NCBI GenBank assembly: GCA_030674185.1
Contig: CM060311.1
Span: 101,254,062 to 101,318,061, forward strand
Origin: Monoplex corrugatus
Taxonomy: Eukaryota; Mollusca; Gastropoda; Littorinimorpha; Ranellidae
Reading direction: 5' to 3'
DNA length: 64,000 nucleotides
The notes below the pieces were generated by a model. It saw nothing but the letters and a program-made list of their open reading frames with translations. It searched no databases and was not told the DNA's origin. The translations under genes were made by a program, and so were the position numbers. This document shows, one piece after another, positions 29,861-41,842 of this stretch (position 1 is the stretch's first letter; each line of letters begins with the position of its first letter).

Positions 29861-31920
29861 TCATCATCATCATCATCATATGCCCTGCTGCATGGCGTTG
29901 GCGAACATGGCCCTCCATATGTATCTATCCCTTGTTGCTGCAAGCATATCTTCCACCCTCTCTGTCCTCGACCACACTGCAAGTCCGTCCAATATTTATC
30001 CCTGGGTCTACCTGGTGCCTTCTTTCCCTCCAGCTTTCCTGTTGTGATCAGGTGCTCTAATTCCCCTTTCCTCACAAAATGGCCTAAAACTGTTGCCTGT
30101 CTTTTCCTAATCTTCCTTATGAATGATCTTCTTGTGTCTGCCTCCATCAAGACGGTCTCGTTTGTTTTCTTTGCCGTCCATGGAACTTTCAATATTCTTC
30201 TTAGAAACCACATCTCAGCTGCCTCAATCTTGTTCTGGCTTTTCGTGTCGACTGTCCACGCCTCACAACCGTATAACAGTATCGGTTCTATATAACATTC
30301 AAGAAGTCTCTTCCTGATGTTAATTGATAGGCATTTGTTGGTAAGAACGCTATTCATCTTCTTGAAAGCTGTTTTGGCTTGGACGATTCTGCTGGCTATT
30401 TCTGATGTGCATCTGCCATCTGGTGAGATGACCAGTCCCAGATAATTAAACTTATCGACCTGTCTCAAGGTTGTGCCATTTGCTGTTATTTTGCATGAGG
30501 GGATTTCATGTTTTTACTGATTACCATGACTTCAGTCTTCTTGCTCTTTAGCTCGAACCCTTTAGTTTTGCTTTATATTTCTTATATATTCACAAGATTT
30601 TGTGGGTCCTTTTCACTTTCTGTAATTAGCACGGTGTCATCTGCGTATCGAATGCTGTTTATCATTTCTCATCCAACCTTTAATGCAGGGCATTTTCCTA
30701 GGTTTCTCATGATGTTTTCGCTGTAAAGTGAAAACAGATCTGGTGACAGAGCACAATCTTGCTTGACTCCTTTTTTGATATTTTGGAAAGAGCTTACATC
30801 GTTTTGTATTCTCATCGCTGCTGTTTGTTCCCAGTAGATATTTCTGATTATTCGTAGATCTTTTCCATCAATATTGAGTCTTTCTATTTGGTTGATCAAT
30901 TCTTTATTTCTTACAAGATCAAAACCTTGGTATAATCAACAATGCATAAACATAAATCCTTATTCATCTCGATTGACCTCTCTGTGATAGTTCTTAGGAT
31001 GTGTATGGCATTAACAGCTCTCCTCCCTTCGACTAATCCACACTGTTCTTCTACCATTTCCCTTTCGACTCTATTCCGTGTCCCCACCATAATCATTCTC
31101 GGTAGGATCTTTGTCACATGACTCGACAAACTGATTGTACGGTGAAGTTGGCACTCCACAGCCCCTGTTTTCTTTGGAAGTGCAACGAAAACTGACCTCG
31201 ACATTCATTTGGGAGGACTTATTTTTTCAATACCAAATTCCTCCAGCGCTTCAGTCATCTTTGTGGTAATGTTGTCTGGTCCTGGGGCTTTTCCTGGTTT
31301 CATCTGTTTTAATGCTGCTCTAGTTTCATCCTTCATTATGGGTGGAACTTCAAAGTTCTTTCTTATAATGTGTTCTTCATTTTTGTCGTCTTCAAAAAGG
31401 TCTTTAATGTACTATCCCCATCTATCTAATATTTTGTCTTTTTCCATGATAAGCGTACCATCTTTAGAGTTTAAGCAACCAGTTGATTTGCATTTCGATT
31501 TTCTGTGTATAATCTCTTCAATTCTTCTGTAAATACCATGAGGATCTGTTTTGTGTCGATCGTCTATTTCTTTGCATTTTGTTTTCAGCCAAGCTTCCTT
31601 AGCTTCATTGCACCTATACCTGATTTCTTTGTTTATCTTCCTGTATATTTCCTCCTTTCTCTTTGCCTTCCTCCATTCTTCCATCAAACCTAGAATTTCT
31701 TTTGTCATCAAGTTCTTTTTTGCTTTTCTATCTACTGGGGATTTCATCACAAGCTTAAATTATCGAACTTCTCAGCTTTGTCCATTGTTCCTTACTGTCA
31801 CCAACTTCTTCCAGAGCACTGAATTTGTTTTGAACATGTACGTTAATTTTTTTACGTGTCGCTTCATCTGTCTTTAAGAGTCCAAGATTTAGTTTGATGT
31901 TACTTTTGGTCTGTATTTTT
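29861..31920 (-). mobile_element. RTE LINE, 5' truncated (copy R1)
   Basis: The tail reads (ATC)n on the plus strand at 29,861-29,879, so the 3' end is on the left. The minus strand encodes, from right to left, the inter-domain linker (EQWTKLRSSII), an RT fingers block (EEQCGLVEG), motif A region (LCIVDYTK), motif B ([20 protein letters not shown]), motif C region near 30,640, and the thumb (LYGCEAWTV, WFLRRILKVPWTAKKTNE, GHFVRKGELEHL). This thumb and the (TGA)n tail are those of RTE/BovB-type LINEs. The endonuclease is missing. Several stops and shifts are present. Confidence 0.9.
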
Positions 31921-32049
31921 GAATAACATCTTCAATGAAACGGTTGTGAAGTGGATCCAACACCCTTTTATACAGTCATCTCTGGGTAGGAGATTCTTGA
32001 TGAAAAACAACAAAAAGCACGTACTCGAGCACACACACGCACGCACACA

Positions 32050-32220
32050 AAACACTTACACAAACAAACAAACAAACAAACAAACAAACAAACAAACAAA
32101 CGAAACGAACGGACGGACAAACAAACAAGCAAAAAACAAAACCCGCAATGACAGCAACAGATGTGGATTTGAACCTCCAACCTCCTGGTTATCAATCTTC
32201 GCCATGATGTCTGTATCCTC
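32050..32220 (-). mobile_element. tRNA-derived SINE remnant
   Basis: On the minus strand, an A-box-like tggcgaagattgataac (32,188-32,204) is followed by a perfect tRNA B box, ggttcaaatcc (32,165-32,175), and then a (TTTG)n run (32,061-32,104 on the plus strand as caaa repeats). The A-to-B spacing is about 15 bp shorter than in a tRNA, so the anticodon arm is largely lost. A SINE fits better than a tRNA gene. Confidence 0.6.
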
Positions 32221-32223
32221 CTC

Positions 32224-32315
32224 CTCCTTTATTTTTATCATCATCATCGTCGTCTGCGTCGTCATCATCATCATCATCATCATCGTCGTCATCGTCGTCG
32301 TCGTAGTCGTCGTCG

Positions 32316-32411
<96 letters not shown>

Positions 32412-32412
32412 C
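32224..32412. repeat. (ATC)n microsatellite
   Basis: About 190 bp of atc/gtc triplets, with a pure atc core at 32,318-32,411, followed by CAC-rich sequence. Long runs of a single residue in every frame follow from this and are not proteins. The stretch 32,450-33,035 has no recognised content. Confidence 0.97.
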
Positions 32413-33039
32413 ACCCCACACCACACCACCACACCACCACACCACCACCATCATTGTTGTTGCAGTCATCACCAAAGCTCAGATCATCACACATCAAATG
32501 GACACTAAAAAAATTACATTCAGAAATGTGTTATGTGCTTAATATATCAATGAAAGATTGTCTTTATGGCATAACAAATACTACAGTTCTATATAAATAT
32601 CTGTCATTCTGTGGGAATTTCTTTCTCAAGTTTGTAGAACATTATGCAGAGGTTTATGGGATATGTGATGATTCTACTCCTTACCGTCGTTTACAGATAG
32701 ATGTGCTGCTGAATATATTAGTACGTATACATACACAAAGATTAGCACATTGGTGTGATTCCATAATATGACAGCCGCGTATGTATATTAGTAATCCTTT
32801 CCGTGCTTTTTACAGTATCATTCACCCGAAAAAATTGTTTTTGACTCACATACAAACTAACTACACATTTCGTATCATTTTCCTCTATCTAAAATCAAAA
32901 AGATGATTAGCATGTATAGATTTATCATGGTGTATACATACGCACATTCGACATGTGATATCGTTTGACAAGAAAAGTATTAATCCAACCTCTAATAATA
33001 ATTGCGAAGAATTGAAAGCCTCTTTTGGAACAGTCGTCG

Positions 33040-33640
33040 AGTTAGCTTTCAGACAATGGATAGGGAAACATGGAGTGTGTCTACCACTCAGCTTTCAGAC
33101 AATGGATAGGGAAACATGGAGTGTGTCTACCACTCAGCTTTCAGACAATGGATAGGGAAACATGGAGTGTGTCTACCACTCAGCTTTCAGACAATGGATA
33201 GGGAAACATGGAGTGTGTCTACCACTCAGCTTTCAGACAATGGATTGGAAACATGGAGTGTGTCTACCACTCAGCTTTCAGACAATGGATAGGGAAACAT
33301 GGAGTGTGTCTACCACTCAGCTTTCAGACAATGGATAGGGAAACATGGAGTGTGTCTACCACTCAGCTTTCAGACAATGGATAGGGAAACATGGAGTGTG
33401 TCTACCACTCAGCTTTCAGACAATGGATAGGGAAACATGGAGTGTGTCTACCACTCAGCTTTCAGACAATGGATAGGGAAACATGGAGTGTGTCTACCAC
33501 TCAGCTTTCAGACAATGGATAGGGAAACATGGAGTGTGTCTACCACTCAGCTTTCAGACAATGGATAGGGAAACATGGAGTGTGTCTACCACTCAGCTTT
33601 CAGACAATGGATAGGGAAACATGGAGTGTGTCTACCACTC
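33040..33640. repeat. Minisatellite, 46-bp unit, ~13 copies
   Basis: Anchors are ggatagggaaacatggagtg and tgtctaccactcagctttca, highly homogeneous. One unit at about 33,240 reads ggattggaaac, lacking two bases. Confidence 0.97.
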
Positions 33641-34954
33641 CATCGGTCCAACAGAGCCATGGTGTTCCTACTGAAGCCTGATCACCTGTGTTTTATGCTC
33701 AGAGAATGAACTCTGCTATTGGCAAATCATTTCGAGGTAGAACGACTGTACAGATATGCCTGATATTTGTTTCCATAGAGATGTTTCTATGTTTCAGAAA
33801 ATAGAGACTCACAATTACGCATTGACATGTACGGTGAGCCATTTTGAGATTATCATCATTCTGCATAAACTTCTGTACAGGATCAGAAAAAGATGATGTG
33901 CAATATATCGTGAACAAGTTTATTTTGTGGATGTGGTCAGTCCATATTCACAGAACCACATGAGAGTTTAATTGCATGGTAACATACCGAGGGTTACATA
34001 CTAGAAGTATGTATCTATCTTTTGTTCTGGCAGTAATCCTCGATACGTTAAACTGTATCCATGACGTTGTAAGTACACTTGTTCAAACAAGATTGGTTTT
34101 ATAGATCAGATATACTTTAATGGAGAATCCCAATATCATTATACAAATGAACAGCTAACAAATTACGTGCTCTTTCAGAAATGCTGACAATGGGTTCTGT
34201 AGCTGATGGCACTGTTAATTGTTTGGAAAACAAAGCTTTCGTTGCTTTTAGAAACTGTAGTTGTATTTATCAAATGATTGAAAAAAGCTCAAAAACTGCA
34301 AAGTGACAGTAAACAGACACACCTTTCTTCAGGTCCAGTTTGCTTCACATGGCTCAGATGATTTTGAATGAGCTGTGCCATAAATATCATATATTTTGAA
34401 AGTCCAAATGATTTCTGTGCATGTCATGGTCTGCTTATAAGAAAAAATATGTTATCTTTGTCTGACTGTCACTGGGGAAAATCTATACACTGGAATACAT
34501 CCTCTTTGGTAGTTCCACTCATCACAAGCTCCCAGTCATAACTAGACAAACGCACCCCGCTGCTATCATCAAACTGACAAAAACCTTTCTGCTGGTAGAA
34601 CTCCACTGAAATAGGTTACTTATAACCGATGAAGACGCAACAACTAAATTGCAACTCAGTTTCATTTAACGTTAATTTCTTTGAAAAGACAGCAAAGCAT
34701 AAACATGTACGAGGCCAGTTGGTTAAATGTAATACGTAAGAAAAAGACTGACCCAATACCCACAAAAGTCAGACACAACACAAAGAATATCATGATCATT
34801 TCCTACCCAACAGCAACCAACCAGCATCTCATATCCCCCCATATGCATGAAATTTGATCAAGATCATCAGAACCACCAGCAATGCTCCCAGTCAATGCAG
34901 ACACTCCACAAATTACATCACTGCTTCCAGTCAATGTAGGCACTCCACAAACGA
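33641..34954. other. No gene recognised
   Basis: About 1.3 kb of AT-rich, apparently non-coding DNA. The only structure seen is a pair of short direct repeats at about 34,886-34,960 (cagtcaatg, actccacaaa), next to the RTE tail. Confidence 0.5.
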
Positions 34955-35750
34955 CATCATCATCATCATCATCATCAGGTGCCCTACCGCATGGCGTTGG
35001 CGATCATGGACTTCCATCTCTCTCTATCTCTTGCCGCCCCAAGCATCTCCTCCACCCTCCTCGTCTTCAGCCACTTCGCAAGTCCGTCTAGCATTCTCTC
35101 CCTGGGTCTACCTGGTGCTCTCTTTCCCTCCAGCTTTCTCGTTGTGACCAGGTGCTCCAAATCCCTCTTCCTCATAAAATGGCCTATAAATGTTGCCTGC
35201 CTTTTCCTAATCTTCCTTATGAACGATCTACTTGTGTCTGCCTCCTTCAAGACTGTCTCGTTTGTTTTCTTTGCTGTCCATGGAACTCTCAACATTCTTC
35301 TCAGAAACCACATCTCAGTTGCCTCAATCTTGTTCTGGCTTTGTTTGTTGACTGTCCACGCCTCACATCCGTACAACAGTATTGGTTCCATATAACATTC
35401 AAGAACTCTCTTCTTGATGTTAACTGATAGGCATTTGTTGGTTAGAATGCTTGTCATCTTCTTGAATGCTGTTTTTGATTGGCCGATTCTGCCAGCTATT
35501 TCTGATGTGCATCTGCCATCTGATGAAATGACCGTTCCCATGTATTTAGGTATTTAAACTTATTAACCTGTGTCAAGGTTGTGCCATTTGCTGTTATTTT
35601 GCATGAGGGGATTTCATGTTTTTACTGATCACCATGACTTCAGTCGTCCTGCTGTTTAGTTCCAGCCCCTTACCTTTGCTTTCTATTTCAAGTATATTCA
35701 CAAGGTTTAGTAGAGGTCCCTTTCATTTTCTGCAATTAGCACGGTGCAAT
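34955..35750 (-). mobile_element. RTE LINE 3' fragment (copy R2a), head-to-head with R2b
   Basis: The (ATC)n tail lies at 34,955-34,978. The minus strand encodes the thumb: GRIGQSKTAFKKMTSIL, LLYGCEAWTVNKQSQNKIE, WFLRRMLRVPWTAKKTNE and GRPRERMLDGLAKW. It ends abruptly near the motif C region at about 35,750, where plus-strand RTE sequence begins. A short frameshift separates the two minus-strand frames near 35,541. Confidence 0.9.
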
Positions 35751-38025
35751 TGAGCAGCCTAAGAGAAGAAAATGGACTTGGATGAGTCCAGGAGATAATA
35801 CTAAAATTCAGATTGACTATATCCTGACCAATAAAAGATTTAGAAATTCTTTGCTGACAGCAAAAACACTACCAGGCGCAGACTGCAACAGTGACCACAA
35901 TTCTGTAGTGGGAAGATTTAGGCTGAAATTACGGAAAAGGAAACAGATCAAAAGCAACATCAGACTAGATCTTGGACTCTTAAAGACAGATGAAGTGATA
36001 AGTAAAACATTTAACGCACATGTTCAAAACAAATTCAGTGCTCTGGAAAACGTTGGTGACAGTGAGGAACAATGGACAAAGCTGAGAAATTCGATAATTT
36101 AAGCTTGTGAAGAAATCCCTAGAGTAGATAGAACAGCAAAAAAGGACTGGATGACAAAACAAATTCCAGGCTTCATGGAGGAATGGAGGAAGGCAAAGAG
36201 AAACGAGGAGATATGCAGGAAGATAAACAAAGAAATCAGGAATAGGTGCAATGAAGCTAAGGAAGCTTGGCTGAAATCAAAATGCAAAGAAATAGAAGAC
36301 GGACACAAAGCGTATCCTCATGGTATGTACAGAAGAATTTAAGAAATTGTCCACAGGAAAAATACATGCACATCGACTGGTTGCTTAAACTCGAAAGATG
36401 GTACGCTTATCATCTAAAAAGATAAATATTAGATAGACGGGGAGAGTACATTAAAGACCTTTCTGAAGATGACAGAAACGCAGAACACATTATAAGAAAG
36501 AACTTTGAAGAACCACCATAATGAAAGATGAAGTTAGAGCAGCACGGAAAAAAGATGAAACCAGGAAAAGCCCCAGGACTAGACAACATTACCACAGAGA
36601 CGATTGAAGCCCTGGAGGAATTCGGTATAGAAAAAATAACAGTCCTCCTAAATGAAATTTACGACACTGGTAAAAATCCCCAAAGATATGTCAAAATCAA
36701 TTTTCATTGCTCTTCCAAAGAAGACAGGGGCTATAGAATGCGAACTCCATCGTACAATCAGCTTAATGAGTCATGTAACCGAGATCCTATTAAGAATAAT
36801 TATGATGAGGACAAGGAATAGAATCAAAAGAGAAAGAGCAAAAGAACAGTGTGGATTTGTGGAAGGGAAAGGAACTATTAATGCCATATACATCCTAAGA
36901 ACTATCATAGAGACGTCAATCAAGGTGAACAAGGATTTATATTTATGCTTTGTTGACTATACCAAGGCTTTCGATCGGGTAAGACATGAAGAATTGATCA
37001 ACCAACTAGAAAGACTCAATATTGATGGAAAAGATCTATGAATAATCAGAAATATGTATTGGGAACAAACCGTTGCAACGAGAATAGAAAACGATATTAG
37101 CTCTTTCCAAAATATCAAGAGGAGTCAGACAAGGTTTTGTTTTGTCAACAGAACTGTTTTCACTTTACAGCGAAAACATCATGAGAAACGTAGAGGAAGA
37201 CCCTGGATTAAAGGTTGGAGGAAAAATGATAAACAACATTCAATACGCAGATGACACCGTGCTAATTGCAGAAAATGAAAGGGACCAACGAAACCTTGTG
37301 AATATACTCGAAATAAAAAGCAAAAGTAAGGGGTTGGAACTAAACAACAAGAAGACTGAAGTCATGATGATTTAAAAAAAAAAAAAAGAAATCCACTCAT
37401 GAAAATAACAGAAAAAGGCACAACCTTGAGACAGGTTGATAAGTTTAAATATCTGGGAACGATCATTTCACCAGATGGCAGATGCGCATTTGAAATAGCC
37501 AGCAGAATCGGCCAAGCCAAACAGCATTCAAGAAAATGAAAATCATTCTTACAAACAAATGCCTATCAATAAACATCAGGAAGAGAGTTTTTGAATGTTG
37601 TATAGAACCGATAATGTTGTACTGTTGTGAGGCATGGACAGTCAACAATCAAACCACAACAAGATTGAGACAGTCGAGATGTGGTTTCAAAGAAGAATGT
37701 TGAGAGTTCCATAGACAGTAAAGAAAACAAACGAGACAGTCTTGATGGAGGCAGACACAAGATCATTGATAAGGAAGATTAGGAAAAGACAAGCAACATT
37801 CATAGGCCATTTTATGAGGAAAGGGGATTAGAGCACCTGGTCACAACAGGAAAGCTGGAGGGAAAGAGAGCACCAGGGAGACCCAGGGAATAAATATTGG
37901 ACAGACTTGCAGAATGGCTGAAGACAAAGAGGGTGGACGATGTGCTTGCGGCAACAAGGGATAACTATGTATGGAAGGCCATGATCGCCAACGCCATGTG
38001 GCAAGGCACTTGATGATGATGATGA
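35751..38025 (+). mobile_element. RTE LINE (copy R2b), plus strand
   Basis: Starts in the endonuclease C-terminus (KWTWMSPGDN, IQIDYILTNKRFRNS, DHNSVVGRFRLKL), then the linker, RT fingers (EQCGFVEGKGTINAIYIL), motif A (LCFVDYTKAFDRVRHEEL), motif B region, motif C (YADDTVLIAENERD, about 37,243), the thumb and a (TGA)n tail at 38,011-38,025. Multiple stops and small deletions occur. Its 5' end meets the 5' end of R2a at 35,750. Confidence 0.9.
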
Positions 38026-38034
38026 ATCTGACTA

Positions 38035-38538
38035 CATATGACTGTTACTGTGTACATCAAGGTTACAACACAACTTACCTTTTATTTCATAATCTGACTT
38101 TCTGAGTTACATGATGGTTTTGTTTGAAGGTGTACAAATCAGGAACAGGTGACTATTGACAGTGGGTATTCTTTTTAGTGAATCTATTGGTGGAATGCAC
38201 GAAAAAATAAATGCTTGTCTAAATCAAAGCAAAGTGAATAAATAACCAAATAAGTAAATAAATATATAACTTTGTTCCAAGAACTATGTCTCAGAGCTCA
38301 AGTCATTATACCTGGAAAGTACCGAGTAACAATGCCACAGATGTACTGTCTGTTCAAAGGCACCAGATGAATTAAACTGAAATAGTATCAGTTTACTATT
38401 CGGTGAAGCTGGACAAGCCCTAATCGCGTTTAGAGTCTATATAGTTATCCATGTATAGATGCTATCCGCGTTTAGGCTTTTCAGAGGCAAGACTATATCC
38501 ACCCAGTAAACTATGCTAGATGAAGCCAGACGTTTAGA
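38035..38538. other. Dispersed repeat, copy 2 (related to 12.6-14 kb)
   Basis: Collinear with 12,600-12,960, and then with single units of what is a 63-bp array there (gacaagccctaatcgcg, tctatatagttatcc). It continues into the 55-bp array. No coding sequence. Confidence 0.65.
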
Positions 38539-38551
38539 CCATTCAGACCAT

Positions 38552-38781
38552 AAACCAGAAAAAACACGAAAGAAGAATATGAACGCGTATTTAATACTAC
38601 AAAACAAGACAGGCGCAAATTTTCAGTCAACTAGCCTTTGTCAAGCGTAAGATTACAGACAAACAAACACTAGATACAAAAAAATTGAGAAAAAGACTGA
38701 AACTTCCCTGCTGCTGTCTTCAATGTGTTTTTTTCTGGTTCCTGTTTGCTTGAACGCGGGCAGTCACACTTGTTTTGGATT
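38552..38781. mobile_element. Foldback retroposon-like element, copy 2
   Basis: Starts aaaccagaaaaaacac and ends gtgtttttttctggttcctg followed by tttgcttgaacgcgggcag and cttgttttggatt. These are the termini of the element at 4699-5087. A perfect 13-bp target duplication, ccattcagaccat, lies at 38,539-38,551 and 38,782-38,794. The motif aggcgcaaattttcagtcaa is shared with copy 1. It is inserted in the 55-bp minisatellite family sequence. The arms are short here (about 16 bp). Confidence 0.88.
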
Positions 38782-38794
38782 CCATTCAGACCAT

Positions 38795-39146
38795 GCCTAC
38801 CCAGTAAACTATGCTAGATGAAGCCAGACGTTTAGGCCATAAAGACTGTACCCACCCAGTAAACTATGCTAGATGAAGCCAGACGTTTAGGCCATAAAGA
38901 CTGTACCCACCCAGTAAACTATGCTAGATGAAGCCAGACGTTTAGGCCATAAAGACTGTACCCACCCAGTAAACTATGCTAGATGAAGCCAGACGTTTAG
39001 GCCATAAAGACTATACCTACCCAGTAAACTATGCTAGATGAAGCCAGACGTTTAGGCCATAAAGACTGTACTCACCGAGTAAACTATGCTAGATGAAGCC
39101 AGACGTTTAGGCCATCTAGACTATACCCATCCAGTAAACTATGCTC
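38795..39146. repeat. Minisatellite, 55-bp unit, ~6 copies
   Basis: Anchors are cagtaaactatgctagatga and agccagacgtttaggccat, with a 55-bp period. It is cut on the right by an RTE insertion; about 1.5 further units lie beyond that element at 41,758-41,842. Confidence 0.95.
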
Positions 39147-41757
39147 ACATCCTCATCATCATCATATCTATCATCATCATCATCATCAGGTGCCTTGCCG
39201 CATGGCGTAGGCGATTATGGACTTCCATCTGACTCAATCTCTTGTTGCCTCAAGCATCTCTTCCACCCTCACTGTCTGCAGCCACTCTGCAAGTCCGTCT
39301 AGTATCTTCTCCCTGGGTCTACCCTGTGCTCTCCTTCCCTCCAGCTTTCCCGTTGTGACCAGGTGCTCCAATTCCCCTTTCCTCATAAAATGGCCTATGA
39401 ATGTTGCCTGCTTTTCCTAATCTTCCTTATGAATGATATACTTGTGTCTGCCTCCATCAAGACTGTCTCGTTTGTTTTGTTTGCTGTCCATGGAACTCTC
39501 AACATCCTTCTTAGAAACCACATCTCGGCTCCTCAATCTTGTTCTGGCTTTGCTTGTTGACTGTCCACGCCTCGCAACCGTACAACAGTATTGGTTCTAT
39601 ATAACATTCAAGAACTCTCTTCCTGATGTTAATTGATAGGCATTTGTTGGTAAGAATGCTTTCCATCTTCTTGAATATTGTTTTTGTTTGGCCGATTCTG
39701 CTGTCTATTTCTGATGTGCATCTGTCATCTGGTGAAATGATCGTTCCCAGGTATTCAAATCTATCAACCTATCTCAAGGTTGTGCCGTTAGCTGTTATTT
39801 TGCATGAAGGGATTTCATGTTTTTTACTGATCAGCATGACTTCAGTCTTCCTGCTGTTCAGTTTCAACCCCTTACCTTTGCTTTCTATTTCAAGTATATT
39901 CACAACGTTTTGAAGGTCCCTTTCATTTTCTGCAATTAGCACGGTATCATCTGCGTATCGACTGTTGTTTTTCATTTTTCCTCCAACCTTTAATCCAGGG
40001 TCTTCCTCTAGGTTTCTCATGATGTTTTCGCTGTAAAGTGAAAACAGATCTGGTGACAAAACACAACTCTGTCTGATTCCTCTTTTGATGTTTTGGAAAG
40101 AGCTTACATCGTTTTTTTTATTCTCATTGCAGCTGTTTGTTCTCAATACATATTTCTGATTATTTGTAGATCTTTTCCATCAATATTGAGTCTTTCTAGT
40201 TGGTTGATCAATTCTTCATGTCTTACCCGATCGAAAGCCTTGGTATAGTCAACAAAGCATAAATATAAATCCTTGTTCATCTCGATTGACGTCTCTATGA
40301 TAGTTCTTAGGATGTATATGGCATTAATAGTTCCTCTCCCTTCCACAAATCCACACTGTTCTTTTGCTCTTTCTCTTTGATTCTTTCCTTGTCCTCATCA
40401 TAATTATTCTAATAGGATCTTGGTTACATGACTCATTAAGCTGATTGTACACGGATTCGCATTCTAGCCCTGTCTTCTTTGGAAAGCATGAAAATTGATT
40501 TTGACATATCTTTGGGGATTTTCAGTGTCGTAAATTTCATTAGGAGGACTGTTATTTTTTCTATACCGAATTCCTCCAGGGTTTCAATCATCTCTGTGGT
40601 AATGTTGTCTGGTCCTGGGGCTTTTCCTGGTTTCATCTTTCTCAATGCTGCTGTAACTTCATCTTTCATTATGGGTGGTCCTTCAAAGTTCTTTCTTATA
40701 ATGTGTTCTGCGTTTCTGTCATCCTCAAAAAGGTCTTTAATGTACTCTCCCCATCTGTCTAATATTTTGTCTTTTTCCATGAGAAGCGTACCATCTTTTG
40801 ATTTTAAGCAACCAGTCGATGTGCATGTATTTTTCCTGTGGACAATTTCTTCAGTTCTTCTGTACATACCATAGGATCCGTTTTATGTTGGTCTTCTATT
40901 TCTTTGCATTTTGTGTTCAGCCAAGCTTCCTTAGCTTCATTGCACCTATTCCTGATTTCTTTGTTTATCTTCCTGTATATTTCCTCCTTTCTCTTTGCCT
41001 TCCTCCGTTCCTCCATCAAGCCTAAATTTTTTTGTCATCCAGTTCTTTTTTGCTTTTCTATCTACTACAAGGATTTCTTCACAAGCTTCATTTCTCGAAT
41101 TTCTCAACCTTGTCCAAGAATTTCTAAATCTTTTATTAATCAGGATGTAGTCAATTTGATTTTTGGTATTATCTCCTGAACTCATCCAAGTCCATTTTCG
41201 TCTATTAGTGTGATCAAACCAGGTGTTTCCTACTATGAACTCATTCATCTGTGGCCATTCTACAAGTTTCCCTCCCCTTTCATTTTGTGTACCAAGGTCA
41301 TGAGGTCCAACTATATCCTCTACCCTATCCTTTCCCACTTTAGCATTAAAATATCCCATTATTATTGTAACCTCTTGTGATTTGCATTGGGCCTTCGCCA
41401 TCTCTAATACTTCATAGAAGTTGTCAATGTCTTCCTGGATACTTGTGGATGTTGGTGCATACACTTGAATGATGTTGATATCAAATAGTCTGCCTCCCAA
41501 TTTGACCAGCAAGACTCTGTCGGACACAGCCCAGTATCCCTTAATAATTAACTGCTTTTGATTTGTCCCTGCCCATTACAATGCCTACTCCTCTTTCATG
41601 AGTTTCCACCGGAGTATATCACTGTGTACTCTCCGGATGTTATCATGCCTGCCCCCTTCCACTTCACTTCCCCTAGTCCTAAAATACTAATGTTAAGCCT
41701 TTCCATCTCCATTTTGACATTCTCTAATTTTCCCTTTTGCAGCAATGTCCTCATATT
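39147..41757 (-). mobile_element. RTE LINE, near full length (copy R3)
   Basis: The 3' end is at the left with an (ATC)n tail (39,155-39,188). Reading the minus strand from 41,757: endonuclease start (NVRTLLQKGKLENVKMEM, ILGLGEVKWKG), IIQVYAPTSTS, TIIMGYFNAKVGKDRV (normally GDFNAKVG; the catalytic-loop Asp is Tyr here), QIDYILINKRFRNS, linker, RT fingers (GRGTINAIYILRTIIE), motif A (LCFVDYTKAFDRVRHEEL), motif B ([20 protein letters not shown]), motif C (YADDTVLIAENERD) and thumb. Frames are broken in several places, and the SDH motif of the nuclease is deleted. It is inserted in the 55-bp array. Confidence 0.9.
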
Positions 41758-41842
41758 CCAAATCCAGACGTTTAGGCCATCCGGACCACACCCACCCAGT
41801 AAACTGTGCTAGATGAAGCAAATCTAGACGTTTAGGCCATCG
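41758..41842. repeat. 55-bp minisatellite remainder
   Basis: About 1.5 units (ccagacgtttaggccat, acccacccagtaaactgtgc) between the RTE and the next LINE. Confidence 0.9.

Noticed and set aside
32056..32497. Poly-Asp, poly-Met and poly-Ile frames
   Set aside because: Translation of the ATC microsatellite in its different frames.
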